From: Lonsdalea populi
GTDB taxonomy: Bacteria; Pseudomonadota; Gammaproteobacteria; Enterobacterales; Enterobacteriaceae
DNA length: 64,000 bases
Direction: 5' to 3'
Assembly: GCF_015999465.1 (NCBI RefSeq)
Contig: NZ_CP065534.1
Coordinates: 2,480,001 to 2,544,000, forward strand
The position numbers and the translations under genes were made by a program. Numbering within the stretch: the first letter of the stretch is position 1; each line of letters begins with the position of its first letter. This document shows positions 8,885 to 21,125 of this stretch, piece by piece. The notes beneath the pieces are model-generated. The model made no database searches and was not told the origin of the DNA. It was given only the letters and a program-made list of their open reading frames with translations.

Positions 8885-8993
8885 TATTTTCTCCTGTTGG
8901 TGAAAATGCGCGAACCCTTTAACTATAGATAACCTGACGCCGATGCGGGGCCGAATGGGGACAGATAATTCCTGATTATCTGGCAATGGTCAT

Positions 8994-9018
8994 AAAAAAA
9001 GCCGCGACACGTCGCGGC
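8994..9018 (-). terminator. Rho-independent terminator of the nuo operon
   Basis: Minus strand: stem GCCGCGA / TCGCGGC (9001-9018) followed by seven T (9000-8994), 27 bp past the nuoN stop. Confidence 0.88.
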
Positions 9019-9044
9019 TTTCATCATCTTGAACCTATCAAGGG

Positions 9045-10508
9045 TTACATCAAAGGCTGCGCCATCTGAACCAGCGAGATAAGCGGCTGGGGATAAAGGC
9101 CCAGCGCGACAATGATGATGGCGGAAATCACTACCACAATGCCAGCCAGCGAGAACGGACAAACCGCCGCTCCGTTTTGGGCCGAGACCTGCGCCGGCGG
9201 CTTGGAAAGATACAAATTCACCATGGCGCGCAGGTAGTAGTAAAGACCAATGGCGCTACCGACGACCACCACCGCCGTCAACCACCACAGCTGTGCGTTT
9301 ACGCTCACCGCCAGCACGTAGAATTTGCCGAAGAAGCCCAGCGTCATCGGGATCCCTGCCAGCGACAGCATCATGACCGACATCGACGCGGCCAGCACCG
9401 GACGGCGCCAGAACAGACCGCGATACGCCGCCAGCGAGTCTTCGTCTGCGCCGTGATACGGACTGGAGATCAGGCTGACGACGCCGAAAGCGCCCAGGCT
9501 GCTGAACAGATAGCCGACCAGATAGACGCCGACCGTTTCCAGCGCCAGCTCATGCGACTGCACGGCAATCAGCGCGACCAGCAGATACCCCATATGCGCG
9601 ATGGAGGAGTAGCCCAGCAGACGTTTGATATTGGTTTGCGCCACCGCCATCACGTTACCCACAATGACGGAGACAAACGCCACCACGGCCAGCGCCAGCC
9701 GCACAGATTCGCCGTCAACCAGCGGGGCGTACAGGAACAGACGCATGACCGCGCCGAAGATGGCGATCTTGCTTGCCGTCGCCAGAAAGGTGGATACCGG
9801 CGCGGGCGCGCCCTGATACACATCCGGCGTCCACAAATGGAACGGCGCCAGCGATAGTTTGAAGCCGATGCCCACGATCATCATACCCAGACCTGCCAGC
9901 AGCAGCGGCTGATACAGCTGCTGGTCACTCAGGCTTTTGCCCAGGCTGGCGAAGCTCAGGTCGCCGGAACCGGCATAGACCAGCGCCATTCCGAACAGCA
10001 GGAAAGAGGACGCGGCGGCAGACAGCAGCATATATTTGACGGCCGCTTCCAGCGAACGTTCCTGACGGAAGGCGTAGCCCACCAACCCGAACAACGGCAG
10101 AGAAATCAGTTCAATACCGATGAACAGCGACGCCAGATGGTTGGCGCTGGACAGCAGCACGCCACCTAACGTAGCGATAAGCACCAGCAGGTAAAACTCG
10201 TCGCGGTTGTCTGAATAACCCTTAAGCCAGGCGTAGCCGTAAAGGCAGGTCGCCAGTCCGGCCACCAGCACCAGACCGGTATACAGCATTGAATAGCCGT
10301 CGACACGGATCAGCGGCGTCACGTCCGTCGGGCCGCTCTGCCCGACCAGATAGAGGGCGACCAGAGAAATACCCAGACCGATGACGGACAGAGTGGCATT
10401 CACAACATGGTTGCGTCGCCATGCAATGGACAGCATCACAACCACTACCGTTAATCCGACAAGGAGTAGCGGAGAAAGCGCGATCAGTTGTTGAGGAGTT
10501 ATTGTCAT
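9045..10508 (-). CDS. nuoN: NADH-quinone oxidoreductase subunit N
   Basis: A 487-residue, 14-helix proton-pumping subunit of complex I, related to Mrp antiporters. It shows the family core: charged lysines within helices around [17 protein letters not shown] and [21 protein letters not shown], the latter carrying the helix 7 region. It is the last gene of the nuo operon, six bases after nuoM, and is followed by the operon terminator. No truncation or frameshift is seen. In the complex it forms one of three antiporter-like channels with NuoL and NuoM in the inner membrane. Confidence 0.97.
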   Translation of the reverse strand: MTITPQQLIALSPLLLVGLTVVVVMLSIAWRRNHVVNATLSVIGLGISLVALYLVGQSGPTDVTPLIRVDGYSMLYTGLVLVAGLATCLYGYAWLKGYSDNRDEFYLLVLIATLGGVLLSSANHLASLFIGIELISLPLFGLVGYAFRQERSLEAAVKYMLLSAAASSFLLFGMALVYAGSGDLSFASLGKSLSDQQLYQPLLLAGLGMMIVGIGFKLSLAPFHLWTPDVYQGAPAPVSTFLATASKIAIFGAVMRLFLYAPLVDGESVRLALAVVAFVSVIVGNVMAVAQTNIKRLLGYSSIAHMGYLLVALIAVQSHELALETVGVYLVGYLFSSLGAFGVVSLISSPYHGADEDSLAAYRGLFWRRPVLAASMSVMMLSLAGIPMTLGFFGKFYVLAVSVNAQLWWLTAVVVVGSAIGLYYYLRAMVNLYLSKPPAQVSAQNGAAVCPFSLAGIVVVISAIIIVALGLYPQPLISLVQMAQPLM

Positions 10509-10514
10509 GGCGAA

Positions 10515-12050
10515 TTAAAGCCTTGTTGTTGAAATAATGGAACTCTGAGCCGACGACATAAACCACTGTTGAATATTGGTCATCGCCGCGCTGGAGGTAT
10601 CCAGAACCGGCTGAGGATAAATACCCAGCGCGACCAGCAGCACAATCAGCAGCAATATGATGGACAGCTCGCGCGTCGTCATTCCTGCCAGCGGCGCGTC
10701 AGATTTCGGCGCGCCGTAGTAAGCGCGTTGCATCATGATCAGAGAGTACACCGAGGCAAACACCAGACCGAAGGTGGAGATGACCGTAATCACCGGCACC
10801 ACCTGATAGCTGCCGAACAGGATCATGAATTCGCCGACGAAGTTACCGGTTCCCGGCATCCCCAACGTCGCCACCGCGAAGAACAGCGATACGGCGGGCA
10901 GATAGCGAATACGTCCCCACAGACCGCCCATCTGACGCATATCGCGCGTCTGCAGTCGTTCGTACAGCTGGCCGCAGATGATAAACATCCCGGCAGCCGA
11001 CAGACCGTGCGCAATCATCTGCACCACCGCACCCTGATACGCCAGCTGACTGCCGGAGTAGATGGCGATCATGACGAAGCCCATATGCGACACGGAGGTG
11101 TAGGCCACCAGCCGTTTAATATCGGTCTGTTTAAACGCCAGCCAGGCGCCGTAGAAAATACTGATCACGCCCAGCCACATGGCGATCGGAGCGAATTCGT
11201 GAGACGTGGTAGGGAACAGCGGCAGGCTGAAACGCAGCAGACCATAGGCCGCCGTCTTCATCAGTAGACCCGAGAGATCGACAGCCCCTGCCGTCGGCGC
11301 CAGCGCATGAGCATCCGGCGACCAGCCGTGTACCGGCACCAGCGGCATTTTCACCGCGAAGGCGACAAAGAAGCCCAGCATCAGCAGATACTCCACGCCG
11401 TGGGACATGTCGGTACGCAGCAGCGCATCGTAGTTAAACGTCCAGACGCCGGTAGACGCGTGATGCGCCAGCACCAAACCCAAAATAGCGATTAACATCA
11501 CCAGACCGCTGGTCTGGGTATAGATAAAGAACTTGGTCGCGGCCTTGCTGCGCGCGCGTTCGTCCGCACCTTCATGACCCCATACGGCGATCAGGAAGTA
11601 CATCGGCACCAGCATCATTTCCCAGAAGAAGAAGAACAGGAACAGGTCTACCGCCACAAACACGCCAATCACCCCGACCAGCGTCAACAGCAGGTTAAGG
11701 TGAAACAGGCCCGAACGGCGGTGCTTTTCGTTCCACGAACACAGGATGGACAGTAGTCCCAGCAGCGCGGTCAGCACCACCATCAGCAGCGACAGGCCAT
11801 CCAGCGCCAGATGGAAATCGATGCCGAAGCGCGGGATCCACGGTACGTTAAACACTTCCTGCCATTGCGGCACGCCGTGCGGCACCGCCAGAGAATAGCC
11901 ACCCTGCAGCCAAAGCTGTACGGATAGCGCCAGTGTCAACCCCATAGTCATCAATGCAATCCAACGCGGCACGTTGGCGCCGAATCGCTCGAACAGCCAG
12001 CTCAGCAGACCGCCGATAAGGGGAATAAGAAGTAGCCAAGGTAGTAGCAT
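10515..12050 (-). CDS. nuoM: NADH-quinone oxidoreductase subunit M
   Basis: A 511-residue, 14-helix antiporter-like subunit of complex I. Signature stretches include FFFWEMMLVPMYFLIAVWG with the conserved helix 5 glutamate (WEMM), KMPLVPVHGWSPDAHALAP, and KRLVAYTSVSHMGFVMIAI. The length is close to the E. coli protein (509). It follows nuoL after a 99-bp spacer that contains two inverted repeats, the only sizeable gap in the membrane-arm half of the operon, and is followed by nuoN after six bases. Confidence 0.97.
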   Translation of the reverse strand: MLLPWLLLIPLIGGLLSWLFERFGANVPRWIALMTMGLTLALSVQLWLQGGYSLAVPHGVPQWQEVFNVPWIPRFGIDFHLALDGLSLLMVVLTALLGLLSILCSWNEKHRRSGLFHLNLLLTLVGVIGVFVAVDLFLFFFFWEMMLVPMYFLIAVWGHEGADERARSKAATKFFIYTQTSGLVMLIAILGLVLAHHASTGVWTFNYDALLRTDMSHGVEYLLMLGFFVAFAVKMPLVPVHGWSPDAHALAPTAGAVDLSGLLMKTAAYGLLRFSLPLFPTTSHEFAPIAMWLGVISIFYGAWLAFKQTDIKRLVAYTSVSHMGFVMIAIYSGSQLAYQGAVVQMIAHGLSAAGMFIICGQLYERLQTRDMRQMGGLWGRIRYLPAVSLFFAVATLGMPGTGNFVGEFMILFGSYQVVPVITVISTFGLVFASVYSLIMMQRAYYGAPKSDAPLAGMTTRELSIILLLIVLLVALGIYPQPVLDTSSAAMTNIQQWFMSSAQSSIISTTRL

Positions 12051-12149
12051 GGCGTTTTGTGTCCCTAAATATAAAGAAAACGAGAAACTTGCTGCCGGCA
12101 GGGACGCCTGAGTCAGGCGTCCGCTACCCTCAACGTCGCTGTATCGCCA
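12051..12149 (-). repeat. Tandem inverted repeats in the nuoL-nuoM spacer
   Basis: The spacer holds a 10-bp palindrome CTGCCGGCAG (12091-12100) followed directly by a 9-bp stem GGACGCCTG / CAGGCGTCC (12102-12122, loop AGT). Neither side has a T-run, so this is not a standard terminator. It could be an mRNA stability or processing element setting the ratio of nuoL to nuoMN message. Confidence 0.6.
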
Positions 12150-14000
12150 TTACGCAAGCAACAGCAATCCCAGCACCACGACGGCGCCCATCCCCACGGA
12201 GGCGACATACCAGCGCACCTGACCGTTCTGACCGACCGCCAGACCACGATTGCCCCAGGCAACCAGCAGCGCCGGGATCGTCATCAGCTTGTCGAACGGA
12301 TCGTGTTTCAACAACGCGCCAATCGCCAGATACGGTTTGACGAAGATCTTGTCGTACAGCCAGTCGAAGCCCCAGGCGTAGAACCACCAGGTCGAGAAGA
12401 AACGACCGGCCACGCTGTTGGCGATGAGGTTGACGAGGCGACGCTGTCCCAGCCACAAAGCGGCGGCCAGCAGGATACCGGCGACGGCGATCACGCCGGA
12501 CGCGATTTCCAGCGTCAGCATCCGACCGTGCTCCAGCGCCGTCGTTTCCGGCAGCACGCCGTACAGCGGCGGCACGATCAGCGCGCCGACGAACGTAGAC
12601 AGCACCAGCAATATCAGCAGCGGCAGATGATGAGTGATGCCCTTGAGCGCATGCGCTTTCGTTTTTTCCTCACCGTGGAACACGATGAAAATCATTCTGA
12701 AGGTGTAGAGCGAGGTCATAAACGCGCCCGCCAAACCGGCGATGGCGAAGTTGATGTGCCCGTTCGCCCAGGCGCCCGCCAGAATTTCATCCTTACTGAA
12801 GAAGCCTGACGTCACCAGCGGCAACGCCGACAGTGCCGCCCCGCCGACCAGGAAGCAGACGTAAACCAGCGGAATGGTTTTACGCAGCCCGCCCATCTTG
12901 AAGATGTTCTGTTCGTGGTGGCAGGCCAGGATCACCGAGCCGGAAGACAGGAACAGCAGTGCTTTGAAGAACGCATGCGTCATCAGATGAAAAATCGCGG
13001 CATCCCACGCGGCGGCGCCCAGCGCCAGGAACATGTAGCCGATTTGGCTCATGGTGGAATATGCCAGCACGCGCTTGATATCCGTTTGCACCAGCGCCGC
13101 GAACCCAGCCAGCACCAGCGTGACCGCGCCAATGATGCCGACCAGATGCAGCACCGCCGGCGCTATCAGGAACAGACCGTGCGTCCGGGCGATCAGATAC
13201 ACGCCCGCCGTCACCATGGTCGCGGCGTGGATCAGCGCGGAGACCGGCGTCGGCCCCGCCATGGCGTCCGCCAGCCAGGTCTGCAACGGCAGTTGCGCCG
13301 ACTTGCCGACCGCGCCGCCCAGCAGCATTAATGTCGCCATCGTAATGGCCGGCGAACCTTCCGCCAGATGCTGCGGTGCTAAGACCATTAGTTCGCGGAA
13401 GTTCAGCGTTCCCAGTTCGCGATACAGAATAAAGAGCGCGAAAGCCAGGAAGACGTCGCCGACGCGCGTCACCACGAACGCCTTCATCGCCGCTGCGCCG
13501 TTGCTCGGGTTGGTGTAGTAGAAGCCAATCAGCAGGTAACTGCACAGCCCTACCCCTTCCCAGCCGAGATACATCAGCAGCAGGTTATCCGCCAGCACCA
13601 GCACCAGCATGCTGGCGATAAACAGGTTGGTGTAGGCGAAGAAGCGGGAGTAGCCCTCCTCCCCACGCATGTACCAGGACGCGTACAGGTGGATGAGGAA
13701 GCCGACGCCGGTGACCACGGAGAGCATGGTCAGCGACAGACCGTCCAGCGCCAGGTTGACGGAGATGTCGAAGTTGCCCACCGACATCCAGGTCCACAAG
13801 TGCTGATTGAAGAAGACCACGCCATCGCCTTGCTGATGGCTGAAGAAGTCGATGCCAATCCAGCAGGTCAACAAGGCCGACAGGCCGACGGAACCGACGC
13901 CGACGGTCGCTGAGACATTTTCAGACCAACGGCCGCGGGAAAAGGCCAGCAACAGAAATCCGAGTAGCGGAAATAAGAGGGTTAAGTAGAGTAAGTTCAT
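12150..14000 (-). CDS. nuoL: NADH-quinone oxidoreductase subunit L
   Basis: A 616-residue subunit, the largest antiporter-like channel of complex I (E. coli 613). It has [20 protein letters not shown] with the helix 5 glutamate, [32 protein letters not shown] containing the helix 7 lysine, and [20 protein letters not shown]. The C-terminal extension after about residue 500 supplies the long lateral helix that runs along NuoM and NuoN. The start overlaps nuoK by four bases. Confidence 0.97.
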   Translation of the reverse strand: MNLLYLTLLFPLLGFLLLAFSRGRWSENVSATVGVGSVGLSALLTCWIGIDFFSHQQGDGVVFFNQHLWTWMSVGNFDISVNLALDGLSLTMLSVVTGVGFLIHLYASWYMRGEEGYSRFFAYTNLFIASMLVLVLADNLLLMYLGWEGVGLCSYLLIGFYYTNPSNGAAAMKAFVVTRVGDVFLAFALFILYRELGTLNFRELMVLAPQHLAEGSPAITMATLMLLGGAVGKSAQLPLQTWLADAMAGPTPVSALIHAATMVTAGVYLIARTHGLFLIAPAVLHLVGIIGAVTLVLAGFAALVQTDIKRVLAYSTMSQIGYMFLALGAAAWDAAIFHLMTHAFFKALLFLSSGSVILACHHEQNIFKMGGLRKTIPLVYVCFLVGGAALSALPLVTSGFFSKDEILAGAWANGHINFAIAGLAGAFMTSLYTFRMIFIVFHGEEKTKAHALKGITHHLPLLILLVLSTFVGALIVPPLYGVLPETTALEHGRMLTLEIASGVIAVAGILLAAALWLGQRRLVNLIANSVAGRFFSTWWFYAWGFDWLYDKIFVKPYLAIGALLKHDPFDKLMTIPALLVAWGNRGLAVGQNGQVRWYVASVGMGAVVVLGLLLLA

Positions 14001-14299
14001 CCGCGCATCTCACTGACAGTATCAATATTCAGGGTCTGACGGCGACGATACAGCTGCAGCAGCAGCGCGAGGCCGATACTGGCTTCGGCGGCGGCCAGCG
14101 TGATCGCCAGAATGTACATCACCTGGCCATCCGGGTGACCCCAATAGCTACCGGCTACCACAAACGCCAGCGCAGCCGCGTTGATCATGATTTCCAGACT
14201 GATCAGCATGAACAGCAGGTTGCGCCGGATAATCAGCCCAGTCAGGCCCAGCACAAAAAGAATGGCCGCCAGCAGCAAACCATGTTGTAGGGGAATCAT
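13997..14299 (-). CDS. nuoK: NADH-quinone oxidoreductase subunit K
   Basis: A 100-residue, three-helix membrane subunit of complex I, the same size as in E. coli. Two conserved membrane glutamates essential for proton translocation are visible in [14 protein letters not shown] (Glu36) and [15 protein letters not shown] (Glu72). The reading frame overlaps nuoJ upstream and nuoL downstream by four bases each (ATGA), so the three are translationally coupled. Confidence 0.97.
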   Translation of the reverse strand: MIPLQHGLLLAAILFVLGLTGLIIRRNLLFMLISLEIMINAAALAFVVAGSYWGHPDGQVMYILAITLAAAEASIGLALLLQLYRRRQTLNIDTVSEMRG

Positions 14300-14844
14300 G
14301 CCCGTCCCTCCGTTGTTTTCTTGTCGGCGTCGTTGGCATCCGAAACGTTGTCGAGCCGGTCTTCACGGCCGACGTGAAAGGCGACGACCAACCCGGCCAG
14401 CAGCAGCATAGAGGCCAGCTCTACCGCCAGCACATAAGGCCCGAACAGCGTGATGCCGACCGCTTTGGCGTCAATCATGTTGCCCTGAATGCCTTCGCCG
14501 CTCACGCTGTAGATGCCTTTGATGATGACCGCCAGCAGCAGCAGAGACAAAATGCCGGGGCCGATCCAGACGCCAGGCTTGAGCCACTGTTTTTCCTGTT
14601 CAGCCACGGCGCTGCCGAGGTTCAGCATCATCACGACGAAGACGAATAGCACCATAATGGCGCCGGCGTAGACGATGATCTCCAGCGCGCCCGCAAAATA
14701 GGCGCCCAGCGAGAAGAACACGCAAGCGATGGCCAGAAGAGACACGATTAAATAAAGTAGTGCATGCACTGGGTTGGTATGGGTAATGACACGCAATGTT
14801 GCCAGTACCGCAATCAACGCAGCCGCATAAAAAGCGAATTCCAT
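14296..14844 (-). CDS. nuoJ: NADH-quinone oxidoreductase subunit J
   Basis: A 182-residue, five-helix membrane subunit (E. coli 184). I use the ATG at 14844 ([19 protein letters not shown]), which matches the family N-terminus, rather than the open frame extending to 14922 with a basic, unrelated leader. The third-helix stretch [20 protein letters not shown] with its pi-bulge region is conserved. The C-terminal tail (about residues 160-182) is hydrophilic and variable. It overlaps nuoK by four bases. Confidence 0.96.
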   Translation of the reverse strand: MEFAFYAAALIAVLATLRVITHTNPVHALLYLIVSLLAIACVFFSLGAYFAGALEIIVYAGAIMVLFVFVVMMLNLGSAVAEQEKQWLKPGVWIGPGILSLLLLAVIIKGIYSVSGEGIQGNMIDAKAVGITLFGPYVLAVELASMLLLAGLVVAFHVGREDRLDNVSDANDADKKTTEGRA

Positions 14845-14854
14845 GCTTGGCTCC

Positions 14855-15397
14855 TTAAGGCAGCAGACCTTTGACATCAATGGGTTTGGCTTCGTTTTCG
14901 GCTTCGCCTTTGTCTTTCCCATTGATGGCCATGCCGGCCATCCGGTAAAAGTTATATTCCGGATATTTACCCGGCCCCGAGATCAGCAGATCTTCTTTTT
15001 CGTACACCAGATCCTGGCGCTTGAATTCACCCATCTCAAAATCGGGCGTCAGCTGGATGGCTGTCGTCGGACAGGCTTCTTCACACATGCCGCAAAAGAT
15101 GCAGCGTGAGAAGTTGATACGGAAGAATTCCGGATACCACCGCCCGTCTTTCGTTTCCGCTTTTTGTAGCGAGATGCAGCCGACCGGACAGGCCACGGCG
15201 CACAGGTTGCAGGCCACGCAGCGTTCGTCGCCGTCGGGATCACGCGTCAGGACGATACGACCGCGGTAACGGGGCGGCGGATTCACCGGCTCCTCAGGAT
15301 ACATGCGGGTTTCGCGTTTTTTGAACGCGTTGGACCCCACCATGCAAATGCTGCGTACCTGGGTGCCAAAACCCACCAAGAGTTCTTTCAGTGTCAT
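14855..15397 (-). CDS. nuoI: NADH-quinone oxidoreductase subunit I
   Basis: A 180-residue ferredoxin-like subunit, the same length as in E. coli. Two [4Fe-4S] motifs are present: [12 protein letters not shown] and [12 protein letters not shown], which bind clusters N6a and N6b. It belongs to the connecting part between the peripheral and membrane arms and carries electrons toward NuoB. It lies 10 bases upstream of nuoJ and 14 bases after nuoH. Confidence 0.97.
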   Translation of the reverse strand: MTLKELLVGFGTQVRSICMVGSNAFKKRETRMYPEEPVNPPPRYRGRIVLTRDPDGDERCVACNLCAVACPVGCISLQKAETKDGRWYPEFFRINFSRCIFCGMCEEACPTTAIQLTPDFEMGEFKRQDLVYEKEDLLISGPGKYPEYNFYRMAGMAINGKDKGEAENEAKPIDVKGLLP

Positions 15398-15411
15398 GGT
15401 TTATTCACCCC

Positions 15412-16389
15412 TTATTGAGCGTTGTACAAAATGACTGCGGCGGTCGCCAACAGGTTCAGCAGCGTCAACGGCAGACAAATCTTCCAGCCGAAAGCCATCA
15501 CCTGGTCGTATCGCGGGCGGGGTAACGCGGCACGGATCAGGATGAACATCATCATGAAGAAGGCCGTTTTGAGTGCAAACCACACGATGGGGGGCAGGAA
15601 AGGTCCGTGCCAGCCGCCAAAGAACAACGTCACGATCAGCGCCGAGACGGTCACGATGCCGATGTACTCCCCGACGAAGAACAGACCGAATTTCATCCCG
15701 GAGTATTCGATGTGGTAACCGTCGGCCAGTTCCTGTTCCGCTTCCGGCTGGTCAAAGGGGTGACGGTGACATACCGCGACGCCCGCGATAGCGAACGTGA
15801 CAAAACCGAAGAACTGCGGAATGACGTTCCAGATATGCGTCTGACTCTCAACGATGTCGCGCATGTTGAATGAACCAGCCTGAGCCACCACGCCCATCAG
15901 CGACAGCCCCAGAAACACCTCATAGCTGAGCGTCTGGGCGGAGGCGCGCACGGCTCCCAACAGCGAGTATTTGTTGTTGCTGGACCAACCGGCGAACAGC
16001 ACGGCATACACCGCCAGACCGGCCATCATCAGGAAAAACAGCAACCCGATATTCAGGTCGGACACACCCCAGGTCGGGGTGATCGGCACGATGGAGAACG
16101 ACAGCAGCAGCGACGTGAACGCAATCATCGGCGCCAGCGTGAAGATAACCCGGTCGGCGAACGGCGGCAGCCAGTCCTCCTTGAAGAACATCTTCAGCAT
16201 GTCCGACACCAGCTGCAACGAGCCGCCCCAACCCACGCGGTTCGGCCCGTAACGTCCCTGGAACAAGCCCAGCAGGCGGCGCTCGCCCATACTCATGAAG
16301 GCGCCGCAGGTCACGACGACCAGCAGGATCACGATCGCCTTGAGCACGGCGATCAAAATATCCACCACTTCCGGTGTAAACCAACTCAT
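15412..16389 (-). CDS. nuoH: NADH-quinone oxidoreductase subunit H
   Basis: A 325-residue, eight-helix membrane subunit that helps form the quinone-binding chamber (E. coli 325). Conserved stretches include [19 protein letters not shown] near residue 36 and the acidic loop ending [19 protein letters not shown], which contains the glutamates of the E-channel. The start overlaps the nuoG stop by four bases. Confidence 0.97.
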   Translation of the reverse strand: MSWFTPEVVDILIAVLKAIVILLVVVTCGAFMSMGERRLLGLFQGRYGPNRVGWGGSLQLVSDMLKMFFKEDWLPPFADRVIFTLAPMIAFTSLLLSFSIVPITPTWGVSDLNIGLLFFLMMAGLAVYAVLFAGWSSNNKYSLLGAVRASAQTLSYEVFLGLSLMGVVAQAGSFNMRDIVESQTHIWNVIPQFFGFVTFAIAGVAVCHRHPFDQPEAEQELADGYHIEYSGMKFGLFFVGEYIGIVTVSALIVTLFFGGWHGPFLPPIVWFALKTAFFMMMFILIRAALPRPRYDQVMAFGWKICLPLTLLNLLATAAVILYNAQ

Positions 16390-19112
16390 TGTGCCGCCTC
16401 CCGCATTGTTTCAACGGTCGCGCCCGCCAGAACCGGGGCGATGCCCGGGAGGCCCAGCGGCAACCCTACCTGTCCCTGACGCAACTCTGCGCTGACCTTT
16501 ACCGGCAGACGCAAGGTCTGTCCATCACAGACAATCTCCAGCAGCGCTCCCGGATTGACGCCCAACCGGGCCGCATCTGCCGGATTCACCATCGCGTAAG
16601 GCTGAGGCATCCGTTGCTGGATGACGTCGGCGCGCTGCGACATTTCTTCGCTGCCGAACAGATGATAGTAAGGCGCGACTCGCCATTGGCCCGCCTGTGC
16701 CGCAAACGGCGTCGGGATCTGGTTGAAGTAGTCCAACGCACCCTCGCCCGCTTCGATCAGCCTGACGCCCGGATCGCCGTGGCGCAGATGACCGCCGACT
16801 TCATCCTGGAACTTGTTCCACGCCTGCGGGGAGTTCCAGCCCGGCGCCCAGGCAAACGCGACCTGGCCGCTTTCGGCCTCGGGACTGTTGTTCCCTTCCA
16901 TCGAGAAAGCGAACATCGTGTCCTGATCCTGCGGCTGGCGGGGTTCGTTCACGTCGATGTTGGCGCGCATGGCGGTACGACCGCTGTAACGGTGCGGCTC
17001 ACGCGCCAGCTTCTGACCGCGAATACGGAAAGAGGCATCCGGCGCCGCGTCCTTGATAGCCGCCAACTGCGGCAGCGCGGCGGCGCACGCATCGACCACC
17101 TGGTCGAGCTGCGTCCAGTCAGCATCGCGGCTGGCCATACGGGCCTTAACCGCGTGCAGCCAGCGCCAGCTTTCCAGCATCACCGTGGCGTTGTCGTAGT
17201 AAGCGGGATCGTAAACCTGGAAGAAGCGCTGAGCGCGACCTTCCTGATTAATCAGCGTCCCGTCGCTTTCCGCGAAGCTGGCCGCCGACAAAACCAGGTT
17301 GGCTTTATCCATGACGCGGGTGCGTTGGTGGTCGACCACAATCAGGTTGGCAACGTTATCCAGCACCGCATCAATGCGCTTCGCCGGCGCATGTCGATAC
17401 AGATCGTTTTCCAGCACCACGACGCTATCCGCTTCGCCGGACTCCAGTCGGGAGAGCGCCTCGTCAAGCGAGCCGCCGCCGATCATGCCCAGCCCCATAC
17501 TGTTGGCGCTGCTGGCGACAAGCGTGATGCCAACGTCAGAACCCCGGCCCTTCAACGCTTTGGCCACATTGGCGGCCGCGGCGATAATCTCTTCGCTGCC
17601 CGCATTCGTGCCGGTGACGATCAGCGGCTTTTTCGCGCCCGCCAAAGCCTGAACGATGACATCCAGTTTGGGTTCAAGATCGCCCGCCAGATCGGTAACC
17701 GCCGGTGCCGCTTTATCCAGCGCATGCGCGATGGCGAAGCCCAGACGCGCCTGCTCATCGACCGGAGCGTGGTAGCTCCAGGCCGCCACGTCATCCAGAC
17801 GGGTGCTGTCGACGTTCGTCACAAAGAGCGGATGTTTAGCGTGCTGGCCGATATTCATGATGGCGGCGATCTGCCAGTCCGCCACTTTCTGCGCGGCGGC
17901 CATTTCACGCGCTTTGCCTTTCACCGCCTGACGCACCGCCAGCGCAATACGCGCGCCGGTCTGCGTCAAATCTTCGCCCAGCACCAGCACCGCATCGTAA
18001 CCTTCGATCTCGCGCAGCGCCGGGGTGTGAACACCACTCTCTTTCAGCACTTTCAACATCAGCTGAACGCGGTTCTGTTCGCTCTGGGCAATGCCGCTGT
18101 AGAAGTTTTCCGCGCCGACCAGTTCACGCAACGCAAAGTTGCTTTCGACACTGGCGCGCGGGGAGCCGATGCCGATGACCTGTTTGGATTCACGTAGAAC
18201 ATTGGCCGCGCTCTGCACCGCCTGTTCGGCGTTCTGCGCCGTCCATTCGTTGCCGAGACGCTGCTGAGGCTGGCGAGGACGGTCTTTCAGGTTGACGTAG
18301 CCATAGCCGAAGCGACCGCGATCGCACAGGAAGTAGTGGTTCACGCTGCCGTTGAAACGGTTTTCGATGCGGCGCAATTCGCCATAACGCTCGCCGGGGC
18401 TGGTGTTACATCCCACGCTGCACTGCTGGCAGACGCTGGGCGCAAACTGCATGTCCCACTTACGGTTGTAGCGTTCGGAATGGGTTTTGTCGGTGAATAC
18501 CCCGGTCGGGCAGACTTCCACCAGGTTGCCGGAGAATTCGCTCTCAAGCACGCCCTCTTCGGGACGACCGAAGTAGACGTTGTCATGCGCGCCGTACACG
18601 CCCAGGTCTTTGCCGTCGGCGTAATCTTTGTAATACCGCACACAGCGATAACAGGCGATACAGCGGTTCATTTCGTGAGAGATGAACGGCCCGAGATCCT
18701 GATTGTGATGGGTTCGTTTGGTGAAACGATAGCGGCGGGTGTTGTGCCCGGTCATCACCGTCATGTCCTGCAGGTGGCAGTTGCCGCCCTCTTCACAGAC
18801 CGGACAATCATGAGGATGGTTGGTCATCAGCCACTCGACGACGCTTTTGCGGAACAGTTTGGCTTCCTCATCGTCAATCGCGATAAAGGTGCCGTCCGCA
18901 GCGGGCGTCATACAGGACATGACCAGGCGACCGCGCGTATCTTCCGCGTTCTGGTATTGCTTGACCGCGCACAGGCGGCATGATCCAACGCTACCCAGCG
19001 CCGGATGCCAGCAAAAGTAAGGAATATCAAGGCCCAGAGTGAGACATGCCTCAAGGAGGTTGTCCGCTCCGTTCACATCATATTCTTTGCCGTCTACATG
19101 AATCGTTGCCAT
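16386..19112 (-). CDS. nuoG: NADH-quinone oxidoreductase subunit G
   Basis: A 908-residue iron-sulfur subunit. I start at [15 protein letters not shown] (ATG at 19112), as in E. coli; an ATG nine bases upstream sits too close to GGAAG. The N-terminus binds a [2Fe-2S] cluster (CWHP, GSCRLC) and two [4Fe-4S] clusters ([19 protein letters not shown]). The bacterial extra cluster N7 ligands are also there (CQQCSVGC then LC after 27 residues). The rest is a molybdopterin-oxidoreductase-like domain without the cofactor. A 602-codon open frame on the opposite strand is a GC-driven shadow. It follows nuoF after a 119-bp gap. Confidence 0.97.
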   Translation of the reverse strand: MATIHVDGKEYDVNGADNLLEACLTLGLDIPYFCWHPALGSVGSCRLCAVKQYQNAEDTRGRLVMSCMTPAADGTFIAIDDEEAKLFRKSVVEWLMTNHPHDCPVCEEGGNCHLQDMTVMTGHNTRRYRFTKRTHHNQDLGPFISHEMNRCIACYRCVRYYKDYADGKDLGVYGAHDNVYFGRPEEGVLESEFSGNLVEVCPTGVFTDKTHSERYNRKWDMQFAPSVCQQCSVGCNTSPGERYGELRRIENRFNGSVNHYFLCDRGRFGYGYVNLKDRPRQPQQRLGNEWTAQNAEQAVQSAANVLRESKQVIGIGSPRASVESNFALRELVGAENFYSGIAQSEQNRVQLMLKVLKESGVHTPALREIEGYDAVLVLGEDLTQTGARIALAVRQAVKGKAREMAAAQKVADWQIAAIMNIGQHAKHPLFVTNVDSTRLDDVAAWSYHAPVDEQARLGFAIAHALDKAAPAVTDLAGDLEPKLDVIVQALAGAKKPLIVTGTNAGSEEIIAAAANVAKALKGRGSDVGITLVASSANSMGLGMIGGGSLDEALSRLESGEADSVVVLENDLYRHAPAKRIDAVLDNVANLIVVDHQRTRVMDKANLVLSAASFAESDGTLINQEGRAQRFFQVYDPAYYDNATVMLESWRWLHAVKARMASRDADWTQLDQVVDACAAALPQLAAIKDAAPDASFRIRGQKLAREPHRYSGRTAMRANIDVNEPRQPQDQDTMFAFSMEGNNSPEAESGQVAFAWAPGWNSPQAWNKFQDEVGGHLRHGDPGVRLIEAGEGALDYFNQIPTPFAAQAGQWRVAPYYHLFGSEEMSQRADVIQQRMPQPYAMVNPADAARLGVNPGALLEIVCDGQTLRLPVKVSAELRQGQVGLPLGLPGIAPVLAGATVETMREAAQ

Positions 19113-19231
19113 AGTCAGCATGCTTCCATAAAGGCCCGCGTCTTAAGCAGGCGCTAATCAAAAATTCTGTCTATCAGATGAAGAATCGCTTACGTCGGTG
19201 CGAAACATCGCATCTGCGACTCGGCCATTGC

Positions 19232-20581
19232 TTACCAGCGCTGTTTCAGCAGGTTAGGTTGAATCCCGCCTATCGCTTTTGTATTGCTGATAGTCTGCCT
19301 GGCGATACCCGCCTCAAACTCATGTCGGAAATACTTTATTGCGCTCTGCAGCGGCTCAACGGCCCCCGGCGCATGGGCGCAGAAGGTGTGGCCCGGCGAC
19401 AGGAAGCGGCACAGCTGCTCCAGCGTTTCGATATCGCCCGGCTGCCCCTGCCCGGCTTCCAACGCGCGCAGCAGCTTCACGCTCCACGGCAAACCATCGC
19501 GGCACGGCGTACACCAGCCGCAGGACTCGCGCGCAAAAAACTCTTCCAAATTGCGCGTCAAACCGACCATGTTGATCTCGTTGTCCACCGCCATCGCCAG
19601 CCCGGTGCCCAGACGACTGCCCGCTTTGGCGATGCTTTCGAAATCCATCGGCAGGTCAAGGTGATCGCCGGTCAGGAAGTCGGTGCCTGCCCCGCCCGGC
19701 TGCCAGGCTTTCAGCGTCAGCCCATCGCGCATACCGCCCGCATAATCTTCCAGAATTTCACGGGCGGTCGTGCCGAACGGCATCTCCCACAAACCCGGAT
19801 TTTTCACTCGACCGGAGAAGCCCATCAGCTTGGTGCCGGCATCTTTGCTCTTGCCCGCGGACAGCCCCTGATACCAGTCGACGCCATGCTCAATGATAGC
19901 CGGCACGTTGCACAGGGTTTCGACGTTGTTGACGCAGGTCGGCTTGCCCCACACGCCCGCGGAGGCCGGAAACGGCGGCTTGGAGCGCGGGTTGGCCCGT
20001 CGGCCTTCCAGCGAGTTGATCAGGGCGGTTTCTTCACCGCAGATATACCGTCCGGCGCCGGTGTGGACGAACAGCTCGAAGTCAAAGCCGCTGCCCAGAA
20101 TGTTTTTACCCAGCAGGCCTGCGGCTTTGGCCTCCTCTATCGCCCGGCGCAGGTTAGCGGCCGCCTGAACGTATTCGCCGCGCAGGAAGATGTAGCCCCG
20201 GTAGGATTTCAGCGCGTAGGCGCTAATCAGCATGCCTTCCACCAGCAGGTGAGGCAGTTGCTCCATCAGCAGGCGGTCTTTATAGGTGCCGGGTTCCATC
20301 TCATCCGCATTACACAGCAGGTAGCGGATATTCATGCTTTCGTCTTTCGGCATCAGGCTCCATTTGAGCCCGGTGGAGAAGCCCGCCCCGCCGCGTCCGC
20401 GCAGACCCGCGTCTTTGACCAGCGTCACCACGTCGCCCTGGGCGATGCCGGTGAGTGCTTTTTGCGCGCCCACGTAGCCATTCTTACTGCGGTACTCATC
20501 CAGCCATACCGGCTGTTTGTCTTCACGCAGACGCCAGGTGAGAGGGTGTTGTTCGGCAGTGATAACAATGTTTTTAGTCAT
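19232..20581 (-). CDS. nuoF: NADH-quinone oxidoreductase subunit F
   Basis: A 449-residue flavoprotein (E. coli 445) that binds NADH and FMN and takes the first hydride in complex I. The glycine-rich [16 protein letters not shown] (about residues 61-76) and [14 protein letters not shown] are the FMN/NADH sites; [12 protein letters not shown] near residue 350 with a later cysteine binds the [4Fe-4S] cluster N3. It overlaps nuoE by four bases (ATGA). Confidence 0.97.
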   Translation of the reverse strand: MTKNIVITAEQHPLTWRLREDKQPVWLDEYRSKNGYVGAQKALTGIAQGDVVTLVKDAGLRGRGGAGFSTGLKWSLMPKDESMNIRYLLCNADEMEPGTYKDRLLMEQLPHLLVEGMLISAYALKSYRGYIFLRGEYVQAAANLRRAIEEAKAAGLLGKNILGSGFDFELFVHTGAGRYICGEETALINSLEGRRANPRSKPPFPASAGVWGKPTCVNNVETLCNVPAIIEHGVDWYQGLSAGKSKDAGTKLMGFSGRVKNPGLWEMPFGTTAREILEDYAGGMRDGLTLKAWQPGGAGTDFLTGDHLDLPMDFESIAKAGSRLGTGLAMAVDNEINMVGLTRNLEEFFARESCGWCTPCRDGLPWSVKLLRALEAGQGQPGDIETLEQLCRFLSPGHTFCAHAPGAVEPLQSAIKYFRHEFEAGIARQTISNTKAIGGIQPNLLKQRW

Positions 20582-21123
20582 TGATACTGCTCCAGTAATG
20601 AATCGAGATCGTCAGGCTTGACGTGGCTGTGGGTGTCTTCGTCGATCATCATCGAAGGCCCTTTGTCGCAATTGCCCAGACAGCAGGTCGGCAACAGCGT
20701 AAAGCGGCCGTCGAACGTGGTCTGACCCGGCTGGATATTGAGCTTTTTCTCCAGCGCGGCGCGGACGCCCTGAAAACCGTTGATGTAGCACACGACGCTG
20801 TCGCAGTAGCGAATGACGTGACGCCCTACCGGCTGGCGGAAAATCTGGCTGTAAAAGGTAGCGACGCCTTCCACATCGCTGGCCGGAATGCCCAGAAGGT
20901 CGGCAATCGCGGAAATGGCGCCGTCCGGCACCCAGCCACGCTGTTTCTGTACAATTTTCAGCGCTTCAATCGAGGCCGCGCGGGCATCTTCGTAATGGTG
21001 TTTTTCATGCTCAATGGCGTCACGTTCAGCATCGCTGAGCACAAACCCGTCCTGGACATCCGTCGTGGAATCCGGTTGACCCTGAGCGTCTAATGAAGGT
21101 TGAGTGTTGTTATGATCGTGCAT
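20578..21123 (-). CDS. nuoE: NADH-quinone oxidoreductase subunit E
   Basis: A 181-residue thioredoxin-fold subunit carrying the [2Fe-2S] cluster N1a. Its ligands are visible as CDSVVC and CLGNC. It is some 15 residues longer than the E. coli protein (166), because of a polar N-terminal tail ([19 protein letters not shown]) that varies among species. Two bases separate it from nuoC. Confidence 0.96.
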   Translation of the reverse strand: MHDHNNTQPSLDAQGQPDSTTDVQDGFVLSDAERDAIEHEKHHYEDARAASIEALKIVQKQRGWVPDGAISAIADLLGIPASDVEGVATFYSQIFRQPVGRHVIRYCDSVVCYINGFQGVRAALEKKLNIQPGQTTFDGRFTLLPTCCLGNCDKGPSMMIDEDTHSHVKPDDLDSLLEQYQ

Positions 21124-21125
21124 AA

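Noticed and set aside
16389..18197. 602-codon open frame on the plus strand opposite nuoG
   Set aside because: It lies wholly antisense to a well-conserved gene and has the arginine/histidine-rich make-up produced by reading a GC-rich gene backwards. No motif or ribosome site supports it.
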